A DNA stretch of 64,000 nt, from positions 31,584-95,583 of the forward strand of contig DDIM01000001.1 in the NCBI GenBank assembly GCA_002338525.1. Reading direction: 5' to 3'. The stretch is from Micavibrio sp. UBA1850. GTDB taxonomy: Bacteria > Pseudomonadota > Alphaproteobacteria > Micavibrionales > Micavibrionaceae. Positions within the stretch are counted from its first letter, which is position 1, and each line of letters starts with the position of its first letter. Positions 63,477 to 64,000 of this stretch are shown piece after piece. Both the position numbers and the translations under genes were made by a program. The notes beneath the pieces were generated by a model. The model searched no databases. It was not told the DNA's origin and was given only the letters and a program-made list of their open reading frames with translations.

Positions 63477-64000
63477 ATGGCTAGCCGTAAGGTTTCGAGC
63501 TTAAAAGAAGGACACAGTAAAGTTCGTGGCGACGCATTGTATGCAACGCCAGCGAAGTCCTACGGCTCGAAAGAAAAAATCAAAGCCAAAAGAACTATCC
63601 TCGACAAACTCTTCCCCGACGAACGCGCCGAGCGCCTTAAAGACATACCCCTGCGTGCCATACGTGACGCATGGTACATCAGCGCACACCTTCTTTTAGA
63701 CGACGGTTCACATGTCGTTGATATGGGCTGTGGTTCTGGGGAGATGGTATATGCGCTATCTCTGCTTAAGCCCGAATGGAAAATTACAGCCATTGACGTT
63801 AACAAAGATAATATCGCTTATGCCAAGCGCAATTTCAAAAACAATAACTTAACTTTTGTAAATAACGATATTTCTAATCCGCAATTAGAAGACAACTCAG
63901 CTGATGCTATTATCAACTCTTATGTGTTACACGAGATATACTCACAGGCACAATTCAATACGAAAATAGTTCGTGAAACGTTAGAAGCCCATTACCGCAT
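63477..64000 (+). CDS. SAM-dependent methyltransferase (5' part)
   Basis: The frame opens with ATG 63477 and runs to the edge of the window, giving at least 174 residues. After a basic N-terminal region (VSSLKEGHSKVRG) there is motif I HVVDMGCGSGEMVYAL, an acidic loop AIDVNKDNIAYAKRN and ADAIINSYVLHEIYS, the class I methyltransferase pattern. The rest lies beyond the edge. The substrate is unknown. Confidence 0.85.
   Translation, partial: MASRKVSSLKEGHSKVRGDALYATPAKSYGSKEKIKAKRTILDKLFPDERAERLKDIPLRAIRDAWYISAHLLLDDGSHVVDMGCGSGEMVYALSLLKPEWKITAIDVNKDNIAYAKRNFKNNNLTFVNNDISNPQLEDNSADAIINSYVLHEIYSQAQFNTKIVRETLEAHYR

Overview
The window looks like chromosomal DNA of a Gram-negative alphaproteobacterium. 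The evidence is a DUF2336 protein, RpoH with its sigma-32 box, lipopolysaccharide genes (waaA, lpxK and a late acyltransferase), a class II DAHP synthase, the ffh-rpsP-rimM-trmD-rplS block, and the convergent or divergent nit / grxC / FAD-hydroxylase / comF arrangement. Base composition is moderately AT-rich by eye (not computed). No insertion sequence, prophage, CRISPR array or rRNA was seen. The species cannot be fixed from the sequence; a Micavibrio- or Rhodospirillales-like lineage is only a guess.

1-25 kb is mostly housekeeping: a GNAT acetyltransferase, an alpha2-type glycyl-tRNA synthetase, S49 peptidase, TrmN6-like methyltransferase, polyprenyl synthase, rpoH, an M48-LysM lipoprotein divergent from a nuclease-fold protein, pip, pgk, DUF2336, amn, ftsY, mtaB, an M3 oligopeptidase and a metallophosphatase. 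The ffh-rplS block follows, with a promoter and folded leader upstream, and then a degenerate HD-GYP-like protein.

25-43.4 kb is the most distinctive part: a long, mainly minus-strand MSHA-like type IV pilus locus. Read in the direction of transcription it encodes an MshE-type assembly ATPase with a c-di-GMP-binding-type N-domain, an MshG platform, MshI, MshJ and MshK alignment proteins, an ABC ATPase, a TPR protein (MshN-like), an orphan prepilin-peptidase N-domain, two PilT/PilU ATPases, the MshL secretin, an ABC-2 permease, a one-TM accessory protein, a membrane-anchored AraC regulator and finally a pilin. Divergent from mshE is a pilin-like protein with a DUF1566 adhesion-type domain. The interleaved ABC ATPase, permease and one-TM protein recall Myxococcus PilGHI. 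I propose that the whole locus is one surface-attachment machine with its own ABC transporter.

43.4-64 kb holds tRNA-Arg(ACG), an exported coiled-coil protein with a degenerate OmpA-like end, a cysteine-containing exported protein, the waaA-lpxK-acyltransferase cluster, DAHP synthase, a Firmicutes-style gltX, trmJ, rpsD, tRNA-Leu(CAA), exoD-dsbB-YHYH, small membrane proteins, an HNH nuclease, an esterase, an XRE regulator, nitrilase-grxC, a ubiquinone-type hydroxylase, comF and a methyltransferase cut by the window end. Two aminoacyl-tRNA synthetases (GlyRS and GluRS) are of types unusual for alphaproteobacteria and may be transferred.
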